From: RGIG7378 sp045588325
Lineage (GTDB): Bacteria; Bacillota; Clostridia; RGIG7378
Direction: 5' to 3'
Assembly: GCA_045588325.1 (NCBI GenBank)
Contig: JAZNEA010000104.1
Span: forward strand, 13,718 to 77,717
Length of the DNA: 64,000 bases
In this document: piece by piece, positions 25,044 through 34,704 of the stretch
Layout: each line of letters begins with the position of its first letter
Numbering within the stretch: the stretch's first letter is position 1
Program-made: the position numbers and the translations under genes
Notes under the pieces: model-generated
What the model was told of the DNA's origin: nothing
Databases searched by the model: none
The model's input: the letters and a program-made list of their open reading frames with translations, nothing else

Positions 25044-26186
25044 ATGAGCACTGTCGGACTATACATTCACGTTCCCTTTTGCAGGCATAAGTGCATATAT
25101 TGTGGTTTCTATTCTGTTCCCTGCGGGGAACAGTTTTCTCTTGCGGAGAAATATCTGCAAATGCTGGAAAGGGAGTGCGAGATTAAGGCTGGCAAGTATG
25201 GCAGGCTGTCTTTGGATACCATTTTTGTAGGCGGCGGCACACCCTCTCTACTGTCTCCTGGCGAACTCAGAGAGCTTGGCAGGATCATTCACACATACTT
25301 TGACACTAGTTCCGTGTCAGAGTTCACATTCGAGTCCAACCCTGGCACATTGGACATGGACAAACTGCAGGCCATGAGAACAATCGGGGCCAACAGGCTC
25401 AGCATGGGCCTCCAGTCCTCCAACAACGACACACTTGCCTTGATAGGCCGCATCCACAACAGACATATTTTTGAGGAGTCCTACAGACTTGCCCGCCAGG
25501 CTGGCTTTGACAACATTTCCGTAGATATGATCTTTGGGTTCCCCGGCCAGACATTGGAGGATGTGACCCGTGACATTGATTACCTGATTAAACTTAAGCC
25601 CGAACACATTTCTGCATATAGCCTTATGATTGACGAGGGTACTGCGCTGGAAAGGATGCTGGACGAGGGCAGGTTCACTCTCCCTCCCGAGGATGTTGAG
25701 CGCCAGATGTACTACGCATACAGGAAGATGCTATCCAAGGCAGGATATGAGCAGTACGAAATCTCCAATTGGGCACAGCCGGGCCGCCAGTCTCAGCACA
25801 ACATAAGGTATTGGCGTGACAAGGATTATCTGGGCGTCGGGCCATCTGCCCACTCGCTGATGCGTGGCGAAAGGTTTGGAAATCCAGATTCCTTGGACAC
25901 ATGGACTCAGGATCTGACCAACAACCAGGACCCTGGCATATTGCTGGAAAAGCGTTCCACAGATGATCACATGACAGAGTTCATGTTTACCGGGCTTCGC
26001 ATGCTGGAGGGCATTAACCTGACTGCTTTTGAGGCCACATTTGGCGTGACTGTTGACCAGGCATATCCTGGTGTGGTGGACAGCCTGACAGGTCGCGGAC
26101 TGCTCGTTAAGGAAAATGGACATATCCACCTGACAGACGTAGGTCTTGACCTGGGTAATCAGGTTTTTGTGGAGTTTGTGAGGTAA
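25044..26186 (+). CDS. hemW: HemW, radical SAM haem chaperone-like protein
   Basis: This belongs to the group long called oxygen-independent coproporphyrinogen III oxidase-like, now HemW, which binds haem and a 4Fe-4S cluster. It begins MSTVGLYIHVPFCRHKCIYC, with the CxxxCxxC radical-SAM cluster ligands at about residues 14-21, followed by FVGGGTPSLL, SMGLQSSNNDTLALIGR, DMIFGFPGQT and ISAYSLMIDEGT. The C-terminal HemN-like domain is present. It has 380 residues. The ATG overlaps the lepA end region (one base after the lepA TGA), so it is co-transcribed; lepA-hemW is a common pair in Firmicutes. Confidence 0.93.
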   Translation: MSTVGLYIHVPFCRHKCIYCGFYSVPCGEQFSLAEKYLQMLERECEIKAGKYGRLSLDTIFVGGGTPSLLSPGELRELGRIIHTYFDTSSVSEFTFESNPGTLDMDKLQAMRTIGANRLSMGLQSSNNDTLALIGRIHNRHIFEESYRLARQAGFDNISVDMIFGFPGQTLEDVTRDIDYLIKLKPEHISAYSLMIDEGTALERMLDEGRFTLPPEDVERQMYYAYRKMLSKAGYEQYEISNWAQPGRQSQHNIRYWRDKDYLGVGPSAHSLMRGERFGNPDSLDTWTQDLTNNQDPGILLEKRSTDDHMTEFMFTGLRMLEGINLTAFEATFGVTVDQAYPGVVDSLTGRGLLVKENGHIHLTDVGLDLGNQVFVEFVR

Positions 26187-26301
26187 AACCTATACAGCAA
26201 CATACAATTGCATGGCAAAATGCCCCTGAAAATGCAATAGCAACAAAGCGTTGCTTACCATTTTTCCCTTACGTTGATATACTAACTGTGAGGTGATTAA
26301 C

Positions 26302-26670
26302 ATGAACGAAGTAGCAAAAAGCATCAAAAATCTTAGAAAAGAAAAAAAGCTTACACAGGACCAGCTAGCAGAACAACTCCACGTAACACGCCAAGCCGTA
26401 TCTAACTGGGAAAATGGCAAGACCCAACCTGATATAGATACACTCAAACAAATTGCAGAGTTCTTTGACGTCTCCATCGAGCGCATTATTTACGGCAAGG
26501 AAAAGAAGAGGTTTTACTTTAGTGTGAAGGCCGACCCTCAAGCTGCCATAGAACTTGGTTCTATCCTAGCCATGATTCTATCCTACGATATGTGGGGTTC
26601 CATTGGCAAAGCCATCCTCCACGGCATCCTGGGTTGGGCCTACGTAATTTATTACGTAATTAAGTTTTAA
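26302..26670 (+). CDS. XRE-family transcriptional regulator
   Basis: Residues 1-60 are a classic Cro/CI helix-turn-helix (SIKNLRKEKKLTQDQLAEQL, then HVTRQAVSNWENGKTQPD), followed by LKQIAEFFDVSIERIIYG. The C-terminal half (about residues 75-122) is hydrophobic, with a likely membrane hairpin (LGSILAMILSYDMWG and LHGILGWAYVIYYVIKF). That is a common design in small Firmicute regulators with a membrane tail. GAGGTG lies 6 bp before the ATG. It stands alone, followed by a terminator. Target unknown. Confidence 0.88.
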   Translation: MNEVAKSIKNLRKEKKLTQDQLAEQLHVTRQAVSNWENGKTQPDIDTLKQIAEFFDVSIERIIYGKEKKRFYFSVKADPQAAIELGSILAMILSYDMWGSIGKAILHGILGWAYVIYYVIKF

Positions 26671-26681
26671 TCTTCCCCGCA

Positions 26682-26710
26682 GCTCATACTATTTAGGTGT
26701 GAGCGCTTTT
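26682..26710 (+). terminator. Terminator after the XRE regulator
   Basis: GCTCATAC pairs with GTGTGAGC around a 7-base loop, followed by GCTTTT. It lies 12 bp after the regulator's stop. Confidence 0.65.
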
Positions 26711-26900
26711 ATTAATGGTTTTAACGAAGACTATATGGCAGCAAAAAGTACGACTCCTATGCCCCATGCATCGAGGAGATTTATAGATGCCGTGGGTCGT
26801 TCTAGCAGAAGACACTTTGAACTTTTTCGCGTTTATTTCGTATCTTTAGTATAATTTAGTTGGATATACATAACTTAACATTCACAAAGGAGACCTTCAT

Positions 26901-27392
26901 ATGAAGAAATTAATGGTTATTCTTTTATCTGTAGTCCTAGTCTTTTCAATTGTGGCTTGCGCTCAACAAGACTCCACACAAACCGTAATGAAGGCTAGAG
27001 AAGGAAAAATGCCATCTACTAAAGATGAATTCAACAATGAAGTCAAGGCAATAATACAAGATTACAAAGCAAACTATGATAACATTACCTCCAACGGTGG
27101 CAAAATTACTAAGGTGACTTTCGAAACGGATTTTGATATTGAGAAATGCTCTGTTTCTAGAGTATCGTCAGTAGATGACAACAATATTGATGTAGAACTA
27201 AACGGCTATTTAGATCTAGCTGTAGAAACAACCATAAATGGCAATAAGGCTACTATCGAAACAGCTTTTTGGTATGGCGGTGGTTGGGTTCAAGAATATC
27301 CCATCTGGAGCTATCTAGTTCAACTAGTGGACACTGATGGAAACGTACACTATTACTATTTTAGAGTAGATTATTCTTCAACAAACAAATAA
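26901..27392 (+). CDS. Predicted lipoprotein, unknown function
   Basis: A 163-residue protein with a lipoprotein signal (MKKLMVILLSVVLVFSIVAC, lipid Cys20). The mature part has no motif I recognise; FETDFDIEKCSVSRVSSVDD and ATIETAFWYGGGWVQEYPIW suggest a small beta-rich fold. AGGAG lies before the ATG, TATAAT (26850-26855) is a likely -10, and a strong terminator follows, so it is a single-gene unit. The codon use looks AT-richer than its neighbours, which would fit recent acquisition. Confidence 0.75.
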   Translation: MKKLMVILLSVVLVFSIVACAQQDSTQTVMKAREGKMPSTKDEFNNEVKAIIQDYKANYDNITSNGGKITKVTFETDFDIEKCSVSRVSSVDDNNIDVELNGYLDLAVETTINGNKATIETAFWYGGGWVQEYPIWSYLVQLVDTDGNVHYYYFRVDYSSTNK

Positions 27393-27400
27393 CTTGCCTG

Positions 27401-27426
27401 CCTCCACCCTCTGGTGGAGGTTTTTT
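27401..27426 (+). terminator. Terminator after the lipoprotein gene
   Basis: CCTCCACC, CTCT, GGTGGAGG and then TTTTTT: a perfect 8-bp stem with a U tract, 8 bp after the stop codon. Confidence 0.92.
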
Positions 27427-27431
27427 GCAAT

Positions 27432-27458
27432 AAAAAAACCCGCCGACTGCTCGGCGGG
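27432..27458 (-). terminator. Terminator of the miaB-mutSL-miaA-hfq operon
   Basis: Minus strand CCCGCCGA, GCAG, TCGGCGGG followed by seven T. It lies 24 bp after the hfq stop and sits back to back with the plus-strand terminator at 27401-27426. Confidence 0.93.
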
Positions 27459-27482
27459 TCACAAACCAATTCAGACAATCAA

Positions 27483-27740
27483 TTATTCATCATCAGAAGA
27501 AGATGTAAACAGGACATCCATGGGCCTTGTGGGCGAAATGGTGGAGATAGCATGCTTATAAATCATCTGCTGTCTGCCATCGGACTCAAGCACCACTATA
27601 AAGTTGTCAAATGCCTTGACGAATCCCCTGATCTGTACACCATTTGTAATAAAAATGGTAACAGGGTTGTTTGTCTTGCGGACATGGTTCAAAATAACGT
27701 CCTGAATGTTGATTCCCTTGTTCTTATTCTCTCTTTCCAT
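27483..27740 (-). CDS. hfq: Hfq, RNA-binding Sm-like protein
   Basis: An Sm-fold hexamer that binds small RNAs and A- or U-rich mRNA. The Sm1 motif is VTIFITNGVQIRGFVKAFDNFIVVLE (residues 27-52, in parts) and the Sm2 motif is QMIYKHAISTI (about residues 58-68), where canonical Hfq has YKHA. A short acidic tail (SSSDDE) ends the 85-residue chain, as is common in Gram-positive forms. It follows miaA by 139 bp, with AAGGGA before the ATG and a strong terminator behind it. The miaA-hfq order is widely conserved. Confidence 0.96.
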   Translation of the reverse strand: MERENKNKGINIQDVILNHVRKTNNPVTIFITNGVQIRGFVKAFDNFIVVLESDGRQQMIYKHAISTISPTRPMDVLFTSSSDDE

Positions 27741-27879
27741 AGAATCTTCCCTTCGATAATGTATAATTTATATTTTTGACCACATTTAGATGCGCATCAC
27801 GGTAAATTATATCTTATTTTGGGAAAATTACACTTCCGTATTCCACCAAAAAAGCACACTATTTTTGACTCTTTGCCAA

Positions 27880-28740
27880 TTATTGCCTTATTTTATTCCT
27901 GAACCATGTAAGCTGTCGCTTGGCATAATTGCGGGTCTTTTGCTTCAGGTAGTCCTTGGCCTCCTCCAGGGTCTGTTCACCACGGATGTAGGCCGCCATC
28001 TCCTTATATGCAATGGCCTTGGCGCAGGGGCATGATTCCGGCAAATTCCAGCTCATGAACATCTCTGTCTCCTGTATGAGGCCACGCTCCACCATAATGT
28101 CCACCCTGCGGTTAATCCTGTCGTACAACACTTCCCTGGGCATGTCCATCATATGAACCTGGAATTGGTACGGTGACTCCTGCAGCCTGGACTCTGCCTC
28201 CATGTCCAGTATTGACCTGCCTGTTATCAGCTTAATCTCCAGTGCCCGGATAATCCTCTTGGTATCGCCGGGCGACAGACGCTGTGCGGCCTTAGGATCT
28301 GACTCCTGCAATCTGTTGTACAGCACCTCTGTACCCTCTGTCTGGGCCACCTGTTGCAGCGAAGCCCTCAGTTCCTCGTCGGTTTCAGTCTCCGTATACT
28401 GTATATTGTCCATAAGGGCGCTGACATACTGGCCTGTACCTCCCACCACAATTGGTGTCTTGCCGCGGCTAAGTATGTCCTCTATAGTTCTGACTGCATC
28501 CTCCTTGTACCTGGCTACGCTGTAGAATTCTCGCGGCTCCAGCACGCTCATCAGGTGATGAGGGATCCCCTGCATTTCCTCCTGAGTGGGCTTACCTGTG
28601 CCAATGTCCAAGTACTTATAGACCTGCATCGAGTCACAATTAACTACCTCCCCCGAACTGCGGAGGGCCAGATCAATGCCATATGCGGTTTTGCCTGATG
28701 CGGTTGGGCCGCAAACTATATGAACCAATGGCTTTGTCAT
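27880..28740 (-). CDS. miaA: MiaA, tRNA dimethylallyltransferase
   Basis: It transfers a dimethylallyl group to A37 of tRNAs reading UNN codons, the substrate step before MiaB. It has the P-loop GPTASGKTAYG (residues 11-21), DSMQVYKYLDIGTGKP, GGTGQYVSAL, and the C-terminal tRNA-binding part YAKRQLTWFRN. It has 286 residues. Its ATG overlaps the mutL stop (ATGA). Having miaA in the same operon as miaB couples both steps of the ms2i6A37 modification. Confidence 0.96.
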   Translation of the reverse strand: MTKPLVHIVCGPTASGKTAYGIDLALRSSGEVVNCDSMQVYKYLDIGTGKPTQEEMQGIPHHLMSVLEPREFYSVARYKEDAVRTIEDILSRGKTPIVVGGTGQYVSALMDNIQYTETETDEELRASLQQVAQTEGTEVLYNRLQESDPKAAQRLSPGDTKRIIRALEIKLITGRSILDMEAESRLQESPYQFQVHMMDMPREVLYDRINRRVDIMVERGLIQETEMFMSWNLPESCPCAKAIAYKEMAAYIRGEQTLEEAKDYLKQKTRNYAKRQLTWFRNKIRQ

Positions 28741-30611
28741 AATATTCTCCGGAACATTTTTTCCACGTCTGTTGTAGAAAGCTTTATTGCTGTAGGTCTG
28801 CCGTGGGGACAGTTAAATGGATTGTCCAAGGCCTTAAGGTCCTCTACCAGCTGGTCTATTTGGGGCTTTTGCAGTCGTTGATTGGCCTTAACTGCTCCTG
28901 TGCAAGCGATTTTGTACAGGAATGACTCTGCCCTGATCTCTACCTTTTGTCCATTCATCAGGCTGTCCAACATATAGACGAAGGTTTCTGCAAAGCCCTC
29001 CGGATCGGCATTAACGGGAATGGCCCTGATAACTACGGTGTTTTTTCCAAAATCCTCGAACTCCACACCCAGCGCCTCAAAGTCCCGAGTGTATGCAAAT
29101 ACTGAGGAGTATTCTGTGGTGGTCAAAGGTACCGTAATCGGGAACAACATTTGCTGCTGGGCAATTTCTCCACGATGATACTCTGCCAACAATCTCTCGA
29201 ACCTGATGCGCTCATGGGCGGCATGCTGGTCGATCAGTATGGCATCTGTGCCTCGCTGGAACATGAGATAAGTGTTCCAAAGAGTGCCCACATACTCCAT
29301 GCCATCGAACTCCCTGTTGCCCTTAGGCTGCTGTGGTTCATGCTGGCGAGGTGCCACCACAGGCTGCTCCACAGGCTCTGCCTGAGTCACAACATATGAT
29401 TTTGGCTGATAAATATGCTCAATTACAGTCGTTTTTGTCTCCTTATCTAAAACTGTAGGAGAAACGACGGTTTCTGCTGGTTTTCCCTCTATCTTTGACA
29501 CATATGGCGTTACAGGCTCCTGCACCTGTATTTCTGCCAGGATCTGTTGCACCTCTGGGTCTGGCTCCGGCACATATTGGGATGTCTTTCTGGCACTAAG
29601 CAGCGCCTCCGGAATAGAGTTTCCCTCTTCAAGTGCATTGGCTACTGCGTGTCTCAGCGCATCTGCCACCTTGTTCTCCTCAGCAAAGCGAACCTCCGTC
29701 TTCTGTGGGTGTACATTCACATCCACCGCCCATGGAGATACTCGAATATTAAGACACGCAAACGGGTACTGTTTTTTCATCAGTCGGTTGCCGTATCCCA
29801 TTTCCAGTGCCATAGTCATCGTCTTGGAACGGAAGAGCCTGCCATTGCAATACAGTATCTCGTTGGCCCTGTTGCCTCGGGCTATGGCTGGTATGCCAAT
29901 AAATCCATCAATAGACACAGCGTTCTCACTGTGCGATACGGGAACCAGGTGCTCTGCTATGGCACCGCCAAACACGCTGTAGATGGCCTCCCTAAGGTCG
30001 CCATTGCCGGTGGTTGCGAACTCCTTGTCTCCTCCGCTATACAGTGACACAGCCACCTCTGGATGTGCCAAAGCCAGGCGGCTCAACATTTCTGCAATCG
30101 CTGCCCCTTCATATGTGTCTTTTTTGAGGAATTTGTACCTTGCCGGTGTATTAAAAAACAGATCTTTAACTGTGATTGTGGTTCCAGTCGGTGCTCCATG
30201 GGAACAGAGGTTCATTACATCGCCTCCGCTGATGTTTATCCTGGTGCCACTGTCGGCCTCTGCCGTCTTGGTTATCATCTCCAGGTTAGAAACAGCAGAA
30301 ATGCTGGCCAGGGCCTCGCCTCGGAATCCATTGGTGCTAATACCATTCTCCAAATCCTGAGCAGTTCTGAGTTTGGACGTTGCATGGCGCTCAAAGGCCA
30401 TTGCCACATCCTCTGCAGCAATTCCGCAGCCATTGTCAGATACCCTTATATACTTGATGCCTCCGCCACGGATATCCACCCTGACTGAGGTAGCCCCGGC
30501 ATCGATGGAGTTCTCCACCAATTCCTTGACAACAGAGGCAGGTCTCTCTACCACCTCTCCCGCTGCTATCTGATTAGCCGTCAACTCATCCAGAATAATA
30601 ATCTTGGCCAT
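28737..30611 (-). CDS. mutL: MutL, mismatch repair endonuclease
   Basis: A GHKL ATPase that links MutS to strand incision. N-terminal motifs are ELVENSIDAGATSVRV, VSDNGCGI, and GFRGEALASISAV. The C-terminal domain has DQHAAHERIRFERL, which fits the DQHA(x)2E(x)4E metal-binding nuclease motif, and CPHGRPTAIKLS near the end. It should therefore nick DNA itself, as in bacteria lacking MutH. It has 624 residues with a variable Pro/Gln/Val-rich linker at about 350-430. It starts one base after mutS ends, behind GAGGGG. Confidence 0.97.
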   Translation of the reverse strand: MAKIIILDELTANQIAAGEVVERPASVVKELVENSIDAGATSVRVDIRGGGIKYIRVSDNGCGIAAEDVAMAFERHATSKLRTAQDLENGISTNGFRGEALASISAVSNLEMITKTAEADSGTRINISGGDVMNLCSHGAPTGTTITVKDLFFNTPARYKFLKKDTYEGAAIAEMLSRLALAHPEVAVSLYSGGDKEFATTGNGDLREAIYSVFGGAIAEHLVPVSHSENAVSIDGFIGIPAIARGNRANEILYCNGRLFRSKTMTMALEMGYGNRLMKKQYPFACLNIRVSPWAVDVNVHPQKTEVRFAEENKVADALRHAVANALEEGNSIPEALLSARKTSQYVPEPDPEVQQILAEIQVQEPVTPYVSKIEGKPAETVVSPTVLDKETKTTVIEHIYQPKSYVVTQAEPVEQPVVAPRQHEPQQPKGNREFDGMEYVGTLWNTYLMFQRGTDAILIDQHAAHERIRFERLLAEYHRGEIAQQQMLFPITVPLTTTEYSSVFAYTRDFEALGVEFEDFGKNTVVIRAIPVNADPEGFAETFVYMLDSLMNGQKVEIRAESFLYKIACTGAVKANQRLQKPQIDQLVEDLKALDNPFNCPHGRPTAIKLSTTDVEKMFRRIL

Positions 30612-30612
30612 A

Positions 30613-33207
30613 TTAACCCCTCTTTATCTTCTGTTGCATCTGGTACAGCACGTTAAGTGCCTCCAGGGGACTTAATTTGTCAATCTCTACAGCCCTGAGC
30701 ATGTCCAATACCGCCTCCGTCTCTGCAGGGAAGTTGGAGTAAGACAGCAGGTCAAACTGTCCCTCTATCTGGCGCTTAGTCTTGGGCTTGTGCACAATGT
30801 TGGCCTTTTCCAGCTGAGTCAGAAGCTCCTCTGCCCTGTCTGTAACCGCATCGGAAATACCTGCCAATCTGGCAACCTCAATACCGTAGCTGCCATCTGC
30901 CCCGCCTCTCTTAATCTTGTGCAGGAAAACTATGGATTTGCCACGGCCCTGGGCAGAAATCGAGTAGTTCTTAACGCCATCAATCTTGCCCTCCAGCTCT
31001 GTAAGCTCATGATAATGGGTGGCAAACAACATTCTGGCGCCAATTTTGTGACATATATGCTCCGTCACAGCCCACGCAATAGACAGGCCGTCGTAGGTGG
31101 ATGTGCCTCGTCCTATTTCATCCAAAATAACCAGGCTGCGCTCAGTGGCGTTGTCTATTATGTTGGCCACCTCATTCATCTCTACCATGAACGTACTCTG
31201 TCCACCGGCCAAGTCATCAGAAGCACCAACTCTGGTGAAGATCCTGTCTGCAACGCCAATATGAGCGCTGGCTGCCGGCACAAAGGAGCCCGTCTGGGCC
31301 ATGAGCACGATTATGGCTGTCTGTCGCATGAATGTGGACTTACCTGACATATTGGGGCCTGTAATTATCATGGCCCTGTTGTCCTCTGTGTCCAGGTATG
31401 TATCGTTGGGGATAAAGGAGCCGCTGTCCAGCATCTTCTCCACAACAGGGTGTCTGCCGTCCTTAACATCTATGATATTGCTGTTATCTACAACAGGACG
31501 AACATATCCTCCCTCGGCTGCAGCCTCTGCCATGGAACAAACTGCGTCCAATGTGGCCATTGCGTTGGCTGTGGCCTTAAGGGTCACGATCCTGGCTAAA
31601 AGGGCCTCCTTAACCTCTGTAAAGAGCCTGTATTCCAGGTCCACAAGTTTGCTCTCGGCGCCCAACAAATCCTCCTCGATTCGCTTAAGGTCCTCGGTAA
31701 TATACCTCTCCGCATTGGCTAGCGTCTGCTTGCGAATGTACTCCTGTGGAACCAAATCGTAGAAGGACTTGGTTACCTCGATGTAGTAACCAAATACGCG
31801 GTTATATCCTATTTTGAGGTTCTTAATGCCTGTGCGGTCACGCTCCTTGGCCTCCTCAGCTGCCAGCCATTCTCTGCCATGGTCCCTGATATCCCTCAGG
31901 CGATCCACCTCTCCGTTGTATCCGCTCTTTATAACATTGCCCTCTCTGGTGGTGACCGGTGGAAAATCGTCTATAGCTCTGTCTATAAGGTCAAAGATAT
32001 CGGGCATTTCGTCCAAAGACTCCCTGACATCCCTTAACATTTCGCCGGGCAACCTGGCCAAAATCGCCTTAATGTCCGGAACTACTCGCAGAGAGTTCTT
32101 AACAGAAATCAGGTCCCTGCCATTTACATTGCCCAGAATGAGCTTGCCCGCCAGCCTCTCAACGTCGTATGTGACCTTGAGCAGCTGACGAATCTGGTCT
32201 CTCTTGACCAAATCATCCTTAAGGGCCTCTACTGCATCTAATCTGTAGTTGATGTCCTCAACGCTAAGCATGGGCTGCTCCAGCCATCCGCGCAGCATGC
32301 GAGCTCCGGGAGATGTGACTGTGCGATCCAATACCCATACTAATGTGGCCTTGCGGTTTTTGTCCCTGATGTTCTCCGAAATCTCCAGATTGCGGCGTGA
32401 AGAGGGATCCAGCACCATGAAGGCCTCTATCTTGTATTTTTGAATCTGATTGATGTGCGTCAATTGACAGCGCTGTGTCTCGTCCAGATAGCTGAGAAGT
32501 GCCCCGGCTGCAGTCATCTCCAACTCGTTCATCTGGGAAGCGGCCTGAGATCCAAACTGCTCCACTGCCCTGGCCTTGGCCTGGCGAGGCTCAAACTCCC
32601 TGTCCGTAAGAACTGTGGTATAAATATTCTGAGATGCGATGGTCCTGGCAATGGGACCCTCCTGTCCCGTGGCAGCACTACACAAAAGCTCTGCCGGCTT
32701 AATCCTGGCCAGCTCATCTGCCACCTTAGAGCAGGTGTCACCGTATGTGGCAGAGGTCACCTTAAACTCTCCTGTAGAAACCTCTGCAACGGCAATGCCG
32801 TGCAGCATTCCTGCGGAGTAAACGCAGGTAATATAGTTGCTAAGGTTCTGCTCCAACATAGACTGCTCGCTAAGAGTACCGGGAGTCAACACACGAACAA
32901 CCTCGCGCCTGACAAGGCCCTTGGCCTCAGCCGGGTTCTCTGTCTGCTCCACGATCACAACCTTGTGACCCTTTTCCAGCAGTTTTGCGGCATATCCGTC
33001 GATGGCATGGAAAGGTACTCCACACATGGGAGCTCGCTCCGGCAATCCACAATCTCTGCCTGTCAGAGTTATTTCTAAGTCCCTGGAGGCAACCTTGGCA
33101 TCCTCAAAGAATGTCTCGTAAAAATCTCCCAGGCGGAACAAGACAATACAGTCCTTGTACTGCTCCTTGATATCTATATACTGTTGCATCATGGGAGATA
33201 ATGCCAT
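30613..33207 (-). CDS. mutS: MutS, mismatch recognition ATPase
   Basis: It recognises base mismatches and short loops. The mismatch-binding motif is RLGDFYETFFEDA (Phe-x-Glu, residues 35-37 or so). The ATPase core has GPNMSGKSTFMRQ (Walker A), DEIGRGTSTYDGLSIAWA (Walker B and signature) and ATHYHELTELE. It has 864 residues, full length for MutS1, without an Smr domain. GGAGG lies 5 bp before the ATG, and the ATG directly follows the miaB stop codon. Part of miaB-mutS-mutL-miaA-hfq. Confidence 0.98.
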   Translation of the reverse strand: MALSPMMQQYIDIKEQYKDCIVLFRLGDFYETFFEDAKVASRDLEITLTGRDCGLPERAPMCGVPFHAIDGYAAKLLEKGHKVVIVEQTENPAEAKGLVRREVVRVLTPGTLSEQSMLEQNLSNYITCVYSAGMLHGIAVAEVSTGEFKVTSATYGDTCSKVADELARIKPAELLCSAATGQEGPIARTIASQNIYTTVLTDREFEPRQAKARAVEQFGSQAASQMNELEMTAAGALLSYLDETQRCQLTHINQIQKYKIEAFMVLDPSSRRNLEISENIRDKNRKATLVWVLDRTVTSPGARMLRGWLEQPMLSVEDINYRLDAVEALKDDLVKRDQIRQLLKVTYDVERLAGKLILGNVNGRDLISVKNSLRVVPDIKAILARLPGEMLRDVRESLDEMPDIFDLIDRAIDDFPPVTTREGNVIKSGYNGEVDRLRDIRDHGREWLAAEEAKERDRTGIKNLKIGYNRVFGYYIEVTKSFYDLVPQEYIRKQTLANAERYITEDLKRIEEDLLGAESKLVDLEYRLFTEVKEALLARIVTLKATANAMATLDAVCSMAEAAAEGGYVRPVVDNSNIIDVKDGRHPVVEKMLDSGSFIPNDTYLDTEDNRAMIITGPNMSGKSTFMRQTAIIVLMAQTGSFVPAASAHIGVADRIFTRVGASDDLAGGQSTFMVEMNEVANIIDNATERSLVILDEIGRGTSTYDGLSIAWAVTEHICHKIGARMLFATHYHELTELEGKIDGVKNYSISAQGRGKSIVFLHKIKRGGADGSYGIEVARLAGISDAVTDRAEELLTQLEKANIVHKPKTKRQIEGQFDLLSYSNFPAETEAVLDMLRAVEIDKLSPLEALNVLYQMQQKIKRG

Positions 33208-34635
33208 TTAGTCCTCCGTAATTACTGTACCCTCCAGGTACCATGTCTTTGCTGTATCTATTTTAACACTTAATATATCGCCAGGCACGCAATCCCTGTG
33301 AGAGTACAGGACTATCTTGTTGCCTTCTGTGCGTCCGGTCATCATATCCGGGTTGCTCTGACTGGGGCCCTCATGCATGACCTGCAAAACCGTGCCCTCC
33401 TGAGCCTTGGATGAGCGGTATGAGCTATCAGTTATGATCCTCTGCATCTCCTCAAATCTACGGTGCACCACATCCTCCGGCACCTGATCCTCTCTCTTGG
33501 CTGCAGGTGTGCCAGTCCTCCTGGAATAAATGAAGATGTACGCCATATCAAAGGCACACTCCTCGATAAACGCCATGGACTCCTGGTGCTGTTCGTCCGT
33601 CTCTCCCGGGAAACCTGTGATAAGGTCTGTGGAAACTGTGACGCCTGGGATCCTGTCCCTGATCTTGGTCAGCAGTGCTCTGTATTGCTCTGCTGTGTAT
33701 CTGCGGTTCATCTGTCTCAAAATCTCTGTGGACCCAGACTGCAAAGGCAGGTGAATCTGCTTGCACATCTTAGGCTCTGTGGCAACCGCATCGATTATTT
33801 CGTCTGACAAATCCTTAGGGTGAGAGGTCATAAATCTGACTCTCTTGATGCCAGGCACCTGACAAACCATATGTAGCAACTCCGCAAAGGCCTGTCCACC
33901 TGGCAGTCCGCGCTCAGAACCATAGGAATTAACATTCTGTCCCAGCAAAGTTATCTCCTGCACTCCTGCCTGGGCCAGGCTGTTTACCTCTGACATAATG
34001 TCCTCTACAGACCTGGATCTCTCCCTGCCTCTCACATAGGGGACTATGCAATACGAGCAGAAATTGTTGCAACCATACATAATGGTAACCCACGCCTTGA
34101 TGCTGCCGTGGGACTCCTTAGGCGTGCCCTCTGCAATGCGCTCCGTGCCATCCAGGTCAATGGCTCTGCCGCCCTGCTGGATCACCTGGCAAATCATGTC
34201 CGGCAAATTATTGATATTGCCCGTGCCTGCGATTATGTCTACATGGCGATAGCTCCGCCTCAGTTCCTCCACAACAGTTGGCTGCTGTGTCATACACCCC
34301 ATAATACCTATAATCAGGTGAGGTTTCTTTCTCTTAAGGCCCTTGAGCACTCCAACATGGCCGTACACCTTTTGCTCTGCATTCTCTCTGACGCAGCAGG
34401 TGTTGTAGATGATGACATCTGCCTCCTCCTGGGTGCCTACCTCCTCCATGCCGCTATCCAGCAGTACGCCCAGGATTTTCTCTCCCTCCTCCTCGCTCAT
34501 CTGACATCCAAATGTCTGGACATATGCCCTGCGAGGATGGCCGTGCTCCATGGCGAACTGGCGGTTATACTCCTGCAATCTGTCGATAGCGCCCTGATGG
34601 CTGCTGTATTTGTCTACTGGGTATTTGTTGTTCAT
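33208..34635 (-). CDS. miaB: MiaB, tRNA-2-methylthio-N6-dimethylallyladenosine synthase
   Basis: A radical SAM methylthiotransferase acting on i6A37 in tRNA. The N-terminal UPF0004 domain holds the auxiliary cluster cysteines (QTFGCQMSEEEGEK, NTCCVRENAEQK, IIGIMGCMTQ). The radical SAM motif is YGCNNFCSYCIVPYVRGRE (near residue 190). LLGQNVNSYG and a C-terminal TRAM domain (VLYSHRDCVPGDILSVKI in part) complete it. It has 475 residues. It is the first gene of the mutSL operon, 48 bp after a terminator-like hairpin. Confidence 0.97.
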   Translation of the reverse strand: MNNKYPVDKYSSHQGAIDRLQEYNRQFAMEHGHPRRAYVQTFGCQMSEEEGEKILGVLLDSGMEEVGTQEEADVIIYNTCCVRENAEQKVYGHVGVLKGLKRKKPHLIIGIMGCMTQQPTVVEELRRSYRHVDIIAGTGNINNLPDMICQVIQQGGRAIDLDGTERIAEGTPKESHGSIKAWVTIMYGCNNFCSYCIVPYVRGRERSRSVEDIMSEVNSLAQAGVQEITLLGQNVNSYGSERGLPGGQAFAELLHMVCQVPGIKRVRFMTSHPKDLSDEIIDAVATEPKMCKQIHLPLQSGSTEILRQMNRRYTAEQYRALLTKIRDRIPGVTVSTDLITGFPGETDEQHQESMAFIEECAFDMAYIFIYSRRTGTPAAKREDQVPEDVVHRRFEEMQRIITDSSYRSSKAQEGTVLQVMHEGPSQSNPDMMTGRTEGNKIVLYSHRDCVPGDILSVKIDTAKTWYLEGTVITED

Positions 34636-34652
34636 GTTCTTATCAAATCAAA

Positions 34653-34678
34653 ACTCGGATTGGTTGCCCTCTCCGAGT
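34653..34678 (-). terminator. Terminator between the coiled-coil gene and miaB
   Basis: Minus strand ACTCGGA pairs with TCCGAGT around a 12-base loop, followed by TTTGATTTG. It separates the recG-rsmD-coaD-coiled-coil transcript from miaB. Confidence 0.7.
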
Positions 34679-34704
34679 CTTAAGTCTCCGTCTATCTTTG
34701 TGAG

